Shown here in pieces: positions 23,999-34,726 of a DNA stretch of 64,000 bases; within the stretch, counting starts at the first letter, position 1, and every line of letters begins with the position of its first letter. The stretch comes from Adenanthera pavonina (lineage: Eukaryota; Streptophyta; Magnoliopsida; Fabales; Fabaceae), in assembly GCA_026686845.1 (NCBI GenBank), contig JAIVEN010000010.1:22604001-22668000 (forward strand), given 5' to 3'. Both the position numbers and the translations under genes were made by a program. The notes beneath the pieces are model-generated. The model worked only from the letters and a program-made list of their open reading frames with translations. It did no database searches and was not told the DNA's origin.

Positions 23999-26203
23999 GT
24001 CATTTCTTCTTTGGCTTAGACTTCTTGCTGTAGGTCTTTCCTTTCCCGGATGACTCAGCAGATTTTCCAGCTTGCTTGGTCCCAGTTTGCTTTATCTTCT
24101 CCCCCTTTTTGGCATCATCAAAAAGCCCAACAAAGTCCATTGGAGGAGGAATCTAAGAGATAGGGACATCACGAAGAGGGATAGGAGCAAAAGGAATCTC
24201 TGGCTGAACTAGTGCAGGGGGCTCAGCAGGCTCAGGGCTATTTTCTTCATCATCATCATCATCAGAGACCTCAAGTAGCTCTTGCACTTCCTACCTGGAC
24301 AGAGCTAGCCGAGCTCTCTGTTCCTCTGATAGCCCATAAGCAGCAAGAGGATGGGAGGCTGGTTCAGTAGGAGCAAACATTTCTTCCAGCCTTCTCCTTT
24401 GAGCTTGCACCAGAGCATTGTGAGCAATGGAAAGATAATCAATAACTGGTACAATGCTCCTTTCCTCATTGCTTGCTTCTCCCGGCATAGAAGAGGTTGA
24501 AATGGCTGCAACCAGTCTTTCAACTTGCTCTGATTCTTGAATGGACAGAATTGAATTTGGAGCATCTTCTTGCATAGGCTCAAGAGGACTTGTCTGTTGA
24601 AGTCCTTCTTCTTCCAATCCATAGTCCAGGGGTGGACCAGGACTTGGTGTCTTCATTGCACCAGCACCATCTGTATCATCATCATGGTCAGAGGAGTCAA
24701 TCTCGAAGGGGCTTGGAGGCTCAGGAGTTGGAGACAGAGTAGGCTTAGGGACACCAGGCTGAGGTGGAGCTGAAGTGGTAGGAATTGCATTTCTTATCTC
24801 TTCATAAGCATCAGCCACCACCTTCATCTTCACAGCCAACTGATGGATCTGATCTTGTAGATGAGCAAATTTGGCATTTTGCTCATCCCTAATGCTGAGA
24901 ATGAGTGTTAACAAACTGTCAAACAACTCAGTGATCTCGATTGGCTTGGCCTGTGAAGAGGGAGTGAAAGGAGGGTGAGTAAGTCTGGAGGAAGATGGAA
25001 TTGGCTGAGAAGGCTGAGGTACAGATTTGCTAGGGGCTTCAGAAGTGCCTTCTTGTTGGAGGGTAGCATCAGCAGCAAAGAACAAATCTTCAGATTTCCC
25101 TGCTCCCTTTCCAACCCATCTGCCTTCATCTCTTTCAATACCCATCCTTTGCAGTTCCTATTCTTTAAATGCCTCTGTGAGTTTTCCTTTCCCCTTTTCA
25201 ATGTGTTGAATCCTGGCATACTGCAGGATTCTTGAAATAATTGCTGCATAGGGGAGTGTGGAATCCTTCCTCTGATCCCTTGCCTTTATTTTCGCTGGAG
25301 GATGATATGACCCAAATTAATCAGCTTCCCACGTATGATAGCAGTCATCACATGAGCCTCTGCCCTTGTTATCAAATTGAAGCTGCCACCCTTGTTGAAT
25401 ATGTTCCTGGACACTATGTAGTGCAGGATCCTTACTTGTACACTGAGGTCTGTGGGCTTCAACTGATTGATGGTAGGCCTATTCTCCCTTCTCCTGAATA
25501 GGGTATCCAAGATGGTGCTCTCCTTGTAGTTCAAAAAGGATCCACCTTCTTCATCAGTTGTGCTTGCCTCATCCATATACCCAGAGGCTGTCATGTCAAC
25601 TTTCAGCCCATCTTGTCCTGGAATTTCCAGCACTTCATTGAAGGTTTCATCAGCAAGCCAAATGGTCCTTGATCTCAAGTTGACCTCCCATTTTATTTTC
25701 TTGCTGTTGTATTGAAGAGAGGCATACCAAGTCTTTACTACCTCATCATCATATTTTTCAGCAATTTCCAACAGATTCTTATATCTTAACAACCATATTC
25801 CAGCATCAAAGTTGTTAGATATTAAGAATTGTTCCATATTCACATAGTGAGGTTTGATTACCTTCTTGTTGGAAATCTTGGTAGTATACTCTTCTTGAAT
25901 CTCAGGAGTGCTCCACAGTGGCAGTGTAGTCATTTCATACTCTCCAGATTCAGTAGAAGAGGAGGAAGCAACAGCAGAGATAGAAGGAACTGGAACCGAA
26001 GGTTCTGCAATTTTTAGTGAGGAGGGTCCTGCTTTCTGAGATTCTACTTTAGATGAAGGTTTCTGGCGTTTGGAAGGGGTAGCTTTACTAGGTTCGGCCT
26101 TTCTCTTGGATTTTTCTCCTTCCTTTGTAGCATATTGAGATTTGACCGTTATCTTTGGCCGAACCTCAGCTTTTCCTGCTCCATGATTTTTCGCTCTCGC
26201 CAT
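23999..26203 (-). pseudogene. Third ORF of Copia-S (SIRE env-like position), broken
   Basis: It lies between pol and the 3' LTR. The first open segment (25286-26203, 305 residues) starts at ATG 26203. Its basic N-terminus contains KRKAEPSKATPSKRQK, which resembles a nuclear-localisation signal, then a Ser-rich linker. A globular part follows (KPHYVNMEQFLISNNFDAG, then WLADETFNEVLEIPG). This resembles the domain often labelled putative plant transposon protein (PF20167, from memory). A frameshift near 25285, a TAG near 25158, a TAG at 24290 and another stop near 24150 break it. The same reading continues as a possible coiled segment (about 24780-24910), an acidic Asp run (about 24245-24265) and a Lys-rich tail. 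I see no signal peptide or membrane helix, so the label envelope is positional only. Confidence 0.7.
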
Positions 26204-27200
26204 TTTTGTGTTGAATGATGCTGAATGTGGCTTAGATTTGATTTATAGGATGCGAATGGAAGTTTAAACGGTGAAGAATGACGATTTTTGGACAGAAGTT
26301 AAGAGGATTGAAGAGAGGATCAGAACAGACTCATAGGAGTTTCAAATAGGGTTGCGTCTGTTCATTGGAAAACCGTCAGATTTAACGTATGTAACCGTCT
26401 GACAGACAAATTTTGAGGGGTCAAAATTCGAACTTCGGGCAGTTACAAGTTAAACTGTTCAGCAAAGCTTACTGACAGACGAATTTTCATTCTGAAAGTT
26501 TGTCTGACAGTGGCTTGGAACAAGTAGAACAAACATAACAGACAAATTTTGTTCCAACAAAGTTCGAATGTTGATGAGCAAACAGCAGGCAACAAACAAA
26601 ACCACAATCAACAGACAGATTAAGCATGCGTAACATCATCTTTCAAGTATTCAACATGAAGAACATGATTCAACAGATGAATTTTGAACTGAAAGTTCGC
26701 ATTTTTCAACTTTTGTAAAGGTTGTCCAACATTCATATTTCAAGAAATGATAATTCGTACAACAGTGATGGACAAACATGATTTTGAGATTTTTGTTTTT
26801 GAAAATTCAAATTTCAAAGATCCAACAGACGAATTTCGAGGCATCACCGAGAACTGTTCCAAGGCTAATAGGCCGAAGTTCGTCTGTTGATCAACAAAAA
26901 TTCGAATGTTGACCATGTTGACTAGTTCAAAGACACGGTTTATGAGGCAAAATACATCTAACACTCATTCAAATATGAATTTCATCTTATTAAAAACTTA
27001 CAGAGTGGATCCAGAACTCAGAATTTTCATCATTTACTTCACTTTCTGGTTGTTCCATTCTGATATGCTCCAATTTTCAAGTCTATTGCCATTGAATCTT
27101 GTGAGGAGCACCTGCAGCTTAAATTAAACATACTCTGATGCTAAAGTTAGAATTAATTTTAAAGTTCACACCTTTGAAAACAAGATTGCACAAGAATAAC
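26204..27200. repeat. Non-coding spacer between pol and third ORF, sharing LTR motifs
   Basis: No ORF is supported. Between 26390 and 26920 it repeats the words that fill the Copia-S LTR U3 half: CAGACGAATTTT, AAAATTCGAA, AAAGTTCGAATGTTG, GAAGTTCGTCTGTTG. It lies directly upstream of the third ORF and so could hold its promoter or leader. Confidence 0.6.
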
Positions 27201-28240
27201 TTACAGTTCACTGGGATTTACCATACCCAATTCTCTCCTTATTCTGCAATGCTTGTCTTCTGATAGAGGCTTTGTGAGTATGTCAGCATCTTGATTCTCT
27301 GTTGGGATGTACTCCAGCTTAACTTCTCCTTTCAGAACATGATCCCTTATGAAGTGGTGCCTAACTTCAATATGTTTCATCCTTGAATGCATGACAGGAT
27401 TCTTGGTGATATTTATGGCACTTTGGTTGTCACACATGATTGGTATCTCTTTCATTTTGACCTCAAGATCTTCAAGCTGCTGCTTCATCCAGATGACTTG
27501 GGCACAACAGCTTCCAGCTGCAACATACTCAGCTTCTGCAGTGGAAAGAAATAATGTCCAAGTGAATCTAGAATAGTCATCTACAATTACAAGCACATAA
27601 AGGTTACCACCAAGACTTTTCACCGTAGATGGTCCAATTAAGTCCATATGCAGCAATTCAAGTGGTCTAGTTGTGGTAACTACATTTTTAGATTTAAAAG
27701 AAGATTTATTTTGTTTCCCTCTTATGCATGCATCACATTCTTTGTCCTTTTCAAAAGATATTTTTGGCAGGCCAGTTACTAGCTCATTCTTGATCAGTTT
27801 AGACAATTGATTCATGTTAACATGAGCTAATCTCCTATGCCATAACCAACTATCATTATCCTGGCTAATTAGACATACAGAATCCAAGGGAGGAAGTTCA
27901 TCAAGATCAATAGTATAACAATTACCATCCTTTTGAGCTTTGAGGATTACTTTGTGATCACTTTTTCTGATGACCAGGCAAAATTCTGAGTCAAACAGCA
28001 CCCAATTTCCTTTATCACAGGTCTGACTCACGCTCAGCAAATTGTGGTTGAGGCTAATCACAAACAGCACCTCTTCAATGCCAACAATTTTGCCATATTG
28101 ATCACCTCCAAAGGTCACCTTTCCTCCTTTCTTGTCTCTAAGGGTGATGAACTTCTCCTTATCACCAGTCATGTGACTTGAGCAGGCACTGTCCATATAC
28201 CATTTGTTGCTTTTCTTAGCTTTGAGACAGACCTACAAAA
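27201..28240 (-). pseudogene. Copia-S pol with internal deletion: protease, start of integrase, then RNase H
   Basis: The main open segment is 27201-28196 (331 residues). It contains the aspartic protease motif DSACSSHMTG and the gag-pre-integrase/zinc-binding part (WLWHRRLAHVN, CDACIRGKQ). The integrase start follows (LLHMDLIGPS, VDDYSRFTWTLFL). Near 27545 it jumps in frame to copia RNase H (STAEAEYVAAGSC, then IMCDNQSAINITKNPVMHSR and DILTKPL). Most of integrase and all of RT are gone, yet the frame stays open to a normal C-terminus. Compared with the copies at 32.7 and 61.7 kb, it also lacks about 14 residues inside the protease after GKIVGI. The element could move only if supplied with RT and integrase in trans. 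Confidence 0.88.
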
Positions 28241-28246
28241 CAATGT

Positions 28247-30045
28247 TTATGTTTTCCTTTTAGGTACCCAAATTTGCTTGGGTCCTTTTTGGTAAGTAGA
28301 TTTTTCCCTAGATGCAGATGCAACTTTGGGAACCCATTCAACTTTCCTGCTAAGTCCATTTTTCTTCAAAGCACAAGAACTGGAAATATGTCCCTTTTTG
28401 TTACAGAAATGACAGGTAGTGAAAGGACTGCTAGATTGTGAAGCAGGAAGAAAACAATGCAGATAATACTTTTGTCTAGCATGCCTTGGTTGATCATATG
28501 TTTCAATGTGAGGTGATGCATTATTTTTCTTTTTATTGCTCTGAGCATGCACAAAATGTCTCATATATGCATTCTGGTTTTTCATCCTAATCTTTTCCTT
28601 GACAGCACATGGATCATAGCCAAGACCAGCTTTTCCTTGTGATATTCTTTGGCTCCCATCAAGGCAAACAACATATCTTTACCTCTAGTGAGCCTAGACA
28701 TGCTTTTAACTAAATAATCATTAGTTTGCTTAAGTTTAGTGCATGAAGTGCAGCAAACAGATTCAGTAGTAGGTAAAGAGGCAATTTCAGAAACTATGCT
28801 TTGAGCTTCCAGCTTATTTATCTTTTTCTTTGCCAATTTCAGTTCTTTAGCAACTTTAATGAATTCATCATGAAGCTCATGAAATGCATCTAGTAATTCA
28901 GAATAGGAAGGTTCAGATTCATATACCTCTTCCTCCTGATCACTGCTGCATGAGGGTTCAGCTTCTTCAGAAGCAAGTGCCATCAGGCAGATGTTGGCAA
29001 TCTCATCCTCATCCTCTTCCTCCTCATCTGAGCTGTTGCCCCATATTGATGAGATGTAGGCTTTCTTCTTCTTCCCTTTGTCAGCAGCTTTCTTATCCTT
29101 TTCTTGCTTTTTGAGGAATTGAGGACAATCCCATTTGATGTGTCCCTGCTTCTTGCATTCATAGCAAGTCACAGGCTCTTTTCCCTCTCTCTTGCTTTCA
29201 CCAGCTGCTCCCTTCTTGAAGAATTTCTTGTTCTTCTTCTTGTTGTAGAATCTTCCGAATTTTCTGACCATCATAGCCAGAGTTTCTTCATCCAGCTCAT
29301 CTCCTTCGTCAGATTCTTCTTCCTTTTCATCAGCAGCTTTGAGGGCAAGGCCTTTCTTCTTTCTGTCTAGCACAGCTTCCTTGAGAGCTTTGATTTTTCC
29401 TTCATACTCCTCAAGGCTGCCAAAGAGAGCTGTGACAGAGGTCATTGATTCTCCTCTGGCTTCCTCTATTGCTGTCACCTTAGGCTGCCATTCCAGAGGG
29501 AGAGCTCTGAGTATCTTTCTTACTTTCTCAGACTGATTGTATTCCTTTCCCAGGCTCTTCAGTTGATTCACAATGAGAGTAAACTTCTTTTGGAGCTCCT
29601 TTATAGTTTCTCCTTCAGCCATTATGAAGCTTTCATACTCCCCAATGCACGTGTTCAGTCTGTTCTCCCTGACTCCATATGTTCCTTCATGTGCAATCTG
29701 CAGAGTATCCCACATTCCTTTTGCAGTGGTGCATTGCGAGACACTGTAGAATTCATCCTGGTTCAGGGCACTGACTAAACAATGCTTTGCTTTGAAATTC
29801 AGTAAGACTCTCCTTCTGTCTTCATCATTCCACTCTGCTTCCAGCTTCTCTTTGTGTCTTCCATCTTCAGTTAGAGCCATTGGGACGAAATCTCCTTTCT
29901 CAATGACTGACCAGATGTCAAGATCAATTGATTGTAGGTAGATTTGCATCCTCATCTTCCAGTAGTCATAATGCTCTCCACTGAAGCCTGGTGGTCTGTT
30001 AGTGTTATTCCCTTCAGGAAGTATACTCTCTCCAAAGCCAGCCAT
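28247..30045 (-). pseudogene. gag: Copia-S gag, nearly intact, one frameshift
   Basis: The start chosen is ATG 30045 (MAGFGESILPEG). The upstream in-frame codons begin inside the primer site and are unlikely to be used. In order: the copia gag core (PPGFSGEHYDYWKMRMQIYL, TAKGMWDTLQIAHEGT), zinc knuckle CYECKKQGHIKWDC near 29155, an acidic stretch, and a coiled region. A one-base loss near 28655 ends the 487-residue segment at 28582. The other frame then continues with MRHFVHAQSNKKK and a second knuckle, CHFCNKKGHISSSC, to a stop at 28247. Pol starts in a different frame. Structural protein of the virus-like particle; this copy is interrupted but well preserved. Confidence 0.88.
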
Positions 30046-30086
30046 CTTTGTTCCCGGACTATAAAATCCTTTGAATGGGAATCCAG

Positions 30087-30098
30087 GCTTTGATACCA
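30087..30098 (-). other. Primer-binding site of Copia-S element 1
   Basis: TGGTATCAAAGC on the minus strand, two bases inside LTR B, complementary to initiator tRNA-Met. Confidence 0.85.
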
Positions 30099-30100
30099 CT

Positions 30101-31959
30101 TGTTAGCAAGGCTGACTTCCCAAGAGGAGGGGTGAATTGGGAAGATTGAAATTTCTCTACACAAAATGAAATGGGTGAAGATATCACAGTGTAAGGGAAG
30201 CAACGTATAAAACAAAGCAAGCTAAAAAGTAAAGATAAGGAGAAGAAGACTCAGTGATTTATCCTGGTTCGGTCTATCCACTTGACCTACGTCCAGTCCC
30301 CAAGACAACTCTTGAGATTTATCCACTATACAACAAGAATTCAACGAGCTTCTTGCTAATGCCACAGTACACGAGTATGCTCTGTTTCTGGAGCTCTCTC
30401 AAACACTCTAAGCACTTTCACAATGTGCTTCCCAATCCCCTTGTGATTTCCCCTCACAAGTAAATCTATCTTCCAGATAAAGAGTAGATTGTTTACAATG
30501 ATATAACTCTCTTGAATAGAGTAGATATGAAGGTTAAAGTACAGATATTGAAGCTAGAGGGTAAAAGCTCTTGAGAAGAAGTTTTGACAGAAATTTGGTA
30601 TATACAAGTTAGATTCGTTACCGACAACTTCAAATGTTGTTGTATTTATAGATTTAGGTCTCAAATGTCCGTGAGAGACTTAATCTATCTGTTGGAGAAG
30701 TTATCCAACGGTTACTCTGAAAAACTATCCGTTAACCAACCGCATTTAATACTTCTGACATACTGAAATTCAAATTTTGGTTGGTCAACAGACAAATTTC
30801 AAAGGAACCGAAGGTTAAAGCTTCCAAAGTTGAAATACTGAAGTTCATCTGTCCATGAAGTGAAATTCAAATTTTGAAACTTACAGAACATTTTCACAAT
30901 GTGACATACGAATTTTCAAGAAGAAAGTTTTTCGGTTAAGTGTGAACAGTGTTTTCAATTTGCTACAGTGCCTTCGAAATTCGAATTTTGGAAGCCCAAA
31001 ATTCATCTGTCTGTAGAACGTTCAAAGAGGCACAGTAGTTCACTTTCTTCGAAATTCGAATGTTGAAGAGTGAAGTTCGTCTGTCAGAGAGACTCTTTTC
31101 AGACTAACTTCATCATTCGAATATTGTAAGTTCTTATCATTCGTATGTCAATGTTTCACTTCAACAGACTCAATAACTTAGCTTCTAAAATTCGAACTTC
31201 AATGTTCAAAGTTCGTCTGTCAGAGAGCAGTTTTGAAACTTAAATCATTCTTGATCTCAGATGAACTTTAACATGGTTTCAGATGAATTTCTTCTATTTT
31301 CTCAAGTTTTGTTGTTTGAAATTCGAATTTTGAAGATCCAAAGTTCATCTGTTTCAAGGAAACTTCTTTCAGACTTAGATGAAAATTCGAATGTTGGGAA
31401 GCCAAAATTCGTCTGTCAGAGAGCATTTATCAAACTCAATTTCTTTTGATTTCAGATGCACTTTATCATAGTTTCAAACGAAATTCTTTGGTTTTCACAA
31501 ACTTCATTTTACTTGAAATTCGACTTTTGAAAGTGTGAAGTTCGTCTGTTACTAAAAAGACTTCTTTTAGATTTGTATGAAAATTTGAATTTTGAACAAC
31601 CAAAATTCGTTTGACAGAGAGTCATCTCTTCAAACTTATTCAGTTTTAGCTCGAAATTCAAATTTCCTAAAGCAAAGTTCAAATTTCCAACTTGACAGTT
31701 AAGTTTTAACTTTCAAACTTCGTCTGTTTGTGGGTGTTTTTCAAATAAGTCAAGATTTAACACAAAATCAAGGTTTGAAAACATCTTTTTCTCAAATCAA
31801 AATCTTTTACCCAATCACAACTAAAACTAAAGATCCTACAAAAGATCTAACAGCAAATACTCAGAAAATCTTCACTTGAAACAACTTTGATCTCCTTTGA
31901 TATCTTCAATCCGAGCTCTTGAGTGTTGGTTTGGAATCATCAAAACTCTTGATTCAACA
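30101..31959 (-). mobile_element. Copia-S LTR 'B' (5' LTR of the 22-32 kb element)
   Basis: It begins TGTTAGCAAGGCTGACTTCC and ends GATTCAACA at 31959; 1859 bp. It is adjacent to a primer site, so a 5' LTR. It carries about 135 bp more U3 repeat than LTR A (around 31095-31225). The outer flank is CATTC, whereas LTR A's outer flank is AAACC, so there is no matching target duplication. On the right it abuts the integrase of another Copia-S copy. Confidence 0.88.
30642..30651 (-). promoter_or_regulatory. TATA box of LTR B
   Basis: CTATAAATAC on the minus strand, the most likely transcription start signal for the 22-32 kb element because this is its 5' LTR. Confidence 0.65.
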
Positions 31960-32850
31960 CATTCTATTGAGTTCTTGGAGCTGAGAAGTTGTGATCAATT
32001 CCATGTTCATCATAGTACTCCAGAAAGCATGAATTTTCAAACTCTCCTCCATGGTCAGACCTGAGAGACACAATAGAAATACCCTTTTTATTTTACACTT
32101 TCTTAGCTAAGGTTACAAATGCATCAAATGTTTCACTTTTGGAAGAAAGAAACAAGGTCTAGGTAAATCTAGAGTAATCATCCACAATCACAAGAACATA
32201 CAAATTTCCACCAATGTTTTTTACTCTAGATGGACTAATTAGATCCATATGCAATAGTTGCAATGGTCTAGATGTGGTAACTATATTTTTAGATTTAAAA
32301 GATGATTTAGTTTGTTTTCCTTTAAGGCATGCATCACATTCTTTGTCTTTTTCAAAAGAGATTTTTGGTAAGCCAATGACTAACTCATTCTTAACCAGTT
32401 TTGATAGTTGGTTCATGTTAATATGTGCTAATCTTCTATGGCACAGCCAACTATCATTATCCTTACTAATCAAACAGACAGAATCTAAGGAAGGAAGTTC
32501 GTCAAGATCAATAGTATAGCAGTTACCATCTCTTTGAGCCTTGAGGATTACTTAATGATCACTTTTTTGGATGACCAGGCAAAATTTTGAGTCAAACAGT
32601 ACCCAGTTACCTTTATCACATGTCTGACTCACACTTAGCAGAATGTGATTGAGACCAATTACAAAAAGTACCTCTTCAATAGATGTTTCAAGATTCTTTC
32701 CCACAATGTCAATTCCAACTATTTTGCCGTATTGATCACCTCCAAAAGTCACCTTTCCTCTCATTTTGTCTTTAAGGGTGATGAACTTCTCCTTATCACT
32801 AGTCATATTACTTGAGCAGGCACTGTCCATATACCATTTGTTGCTCTTTC
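31960..32850 (-). pseudogene. Copia-S element 2, pol remnant: protease and partial integrase
   Basis: The protease piece (32552-32830) has DSACSSNMTS in place of DSACSSHMTG and keeps the GKIVGIDIVGKNLETS segment. A TAA follows KSDH at about 32550. The pre-integrase piece (32159-32473) has HRRLAHIN, CDACLKGKQ and LLHMDLISPS. A TAG replaces the Trp codon in FTWTLF near 32160, and another stop lies near 32092. Integrase continues with SIVSLRSDHGGEFENSC to about 31965, then LTR B begins. The remaining integrase, RT, RNase H, third ORF and 3' LTR are not attached on this side. Confidence 0.85.
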
Positions 32851-32880
32851 TTGCATTAAGACAAATCTGTAAAACAAAGT

Positions 32881-34670
32881 TCAGAGTTTCTTTTTAGGTA
32901 CCCAAATTTGCTTAGGTCTATTTCTGTTAGTGGCATTTTCCTTAGATATAAGTGTACCTTTGGGAACCCATTTTACCTTCTTGCCAAGTCCATTTTTCTT
33001 TAATGCACATGAACTGGAAATGTGTCCCTTCTTGTTATAAAAGTGATAGGTGGTAAAGGGACTGCTAGATTGTGATGTAGGAAGAAAGCAATGCAGATAA
33101 TATTTTTGTTTCACATATTTTGGTTGATCATAGGATTCAATGCGATTTAAACTGTGATCTTTCTTTTTATGCCCATTAGCATGCACAAAATGCCTCATAT
33201 ACAGATTCTCATTTTTCTTTTTAATCTTTTCTTTTACTGCACAAGGATCATAGCCAAGTCCAGCTTTTCCTTGTGTGATTCTCTGACTTCCCATTAAAGC
33301 AAACAACATATCATTTCCCTTAGTAAGTCTAGACATGTTTTTCAACAGATAGTCATTAGTTTGCTTTAACTCAATACATGATGTACACCAGGCAGATTCA
33401 GCTTTATGCAGAGATACAGTGTCAGAAATGATGCCTTGAGATTCTAACTTGTTAATCCTTTTCTTAGCTTGTTTTAGTTCTTTAGCGGTCTTAATGAACT
33501 TATCATGCAGTTCATGAAATGCATTAAGTAATTCAGAATAGGAAGGTTCATATTCATATACCTCATCTTCATGATCACTGTTGGATGGGATTTGAGTTTC
33601 TTTAGATGCAAGTGCCATCAAGCAAATATTGGCAATTTCATCTTCATCATCTTCATCTTCATCTAAGTTGTTGCCCCAGATTGATGAGATGTATGCCATA
33701 TTCTTCTTGCCCTTGTCAGCAGCTTTCTTTTCTTTTTCTTGCTTCTTTAGGAATTGTGGACAATTCTATTTGATGTGCCCTTGCTTCTTACATTTGTATC
33801 AACTGACAGGTTCTTTTCCTTCTTTGTTGTTGTCTCCAGCTGCTCATTTCTTGAAGAATCTTTTGTTTCTCTTCTTGTTGTAAAACCTTCCGAATTTTCT
33901 GACCATCATAGCCAGAGTTTCTTCATCTAATTCATCTCCATCATTAGATTCTTCTTCTTTCTCTTCAGCAGCTTTTAGAGCAAGGTCCTTCTGTTTCCTG
34001 TCTTGTCTTGCTTCCTTAAGAACCTTTATCTTTCCCTCATATTCGTTAAGGCTACCGAAGAAGGCTGTGACATAGGCCATTGATTCTCCTCTGGCTTCCT
34101 CTATTGCTATTACTTTTGGTTGCCACTCCAGGGGAAGAGCTCTAAGAATTTTTCTGACCTTTTCTACTCGTTGCCAAGACTCTTCAATTGATTCACAATG
34201 ATGGTGAATCTCTTTTGTAGCTCCTTGATGCTTTCTCCTTCCACCATTCTAAAGCTTTTGTATTCACTAATGCAGGAGTTCAATTTGTTCTCTCTTACTC
34301 CAGTGGTTCCTTCATGAGCGATTTCTAAAGTGTCCCACATACCCTTGGCTATGGAACATTGTGATACTCTGTAGAATTCATCTTGGTTTAATGCACTGAC
34401 CAGGCAGTGTCTTGCCTTAAAGTTCAGCAAGACTCTTCTCTTATCTTTCTCATTCCACTTGTCCTCTGGCTTCTCCTTGTATTTTTCATCATCCTACAAT
34501 TTTATTGGGACAAAATCTCCCATCTGGATGATAGAACAGATGTCCAGATCAGTGGACTGGAGATAGATTTGCATTCTCATCTTCCAGTATCCATAGTGTT
34601 TTCCACTGAAGCCAGGTGATCTGTTTGTGTTGTTTCCTTCAGGTAATCTGCTTTCTCTAAAGCCATCCAT
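32881..34670 (-). pseudogene. gag: Copia-S element 2, broken gag
   Basis: Start at ATG 34670 (MDGFRESRLPEG, equivalent to MAGFGES). It is open to a stop near 34494, then continues as separate pieces 34164-34430, 33844-34080 and 32881-33699. The first zinc knuckle (about 33760-33810) is damaged. The second reads YHFYNKKGHISSSC near 33040, with both leading Cys changed to Tyr. The last piece carries the EIANICLMALASKE acidic segment and the HELHDKFIKTAKELKQAKK coiled segment. It ends KQIWVPKKKL at 32881, followed by protease in another frame. Confidence 0.85.
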
Positions 34671-34710
34671 TGAATTTCCTGTACTGTTAGATCCTTTGTT
34701 TGGGAATTCA

Positions 34711-34723
34711 GGCTCTGATACCA
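34711..34723 (-). other. Primer-binding site of Copia-S element 2
   Basis: TGGTATCAGAGCC on the minus strand, three bases inside LTR C; a perfect initiator-Met primer site. Confidence 0.85.
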
Positions 34724-34726
34724 CTT

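Noticed and set aside
24305..25249. Alternative minus- and plus-strand ORFs overlapping the third ORF
   Set aside because: Shadow frames. The frame with NLS-like start, coiled segment and acidic run is continuous across the breaks, and these are not.
29104..29778. Plus-strand ORFs opposite gag
   Set aside because: Antisense shadows of the well-supported minus-strand gag.
30087..30098. tRNA-Met gene
   Set aside because: Only the primer-binding complement of the tRNA 3' end is present, with no cloverleaf around it. The same holds at 12627, 17374, 34711 and 59432.
21985..31959. Simple intact insertion of the 10-kb Copia-S element
   Set aside because: Flanks do not form a target duplication, the two LTRs are not closest relatives, and RT is deleted.
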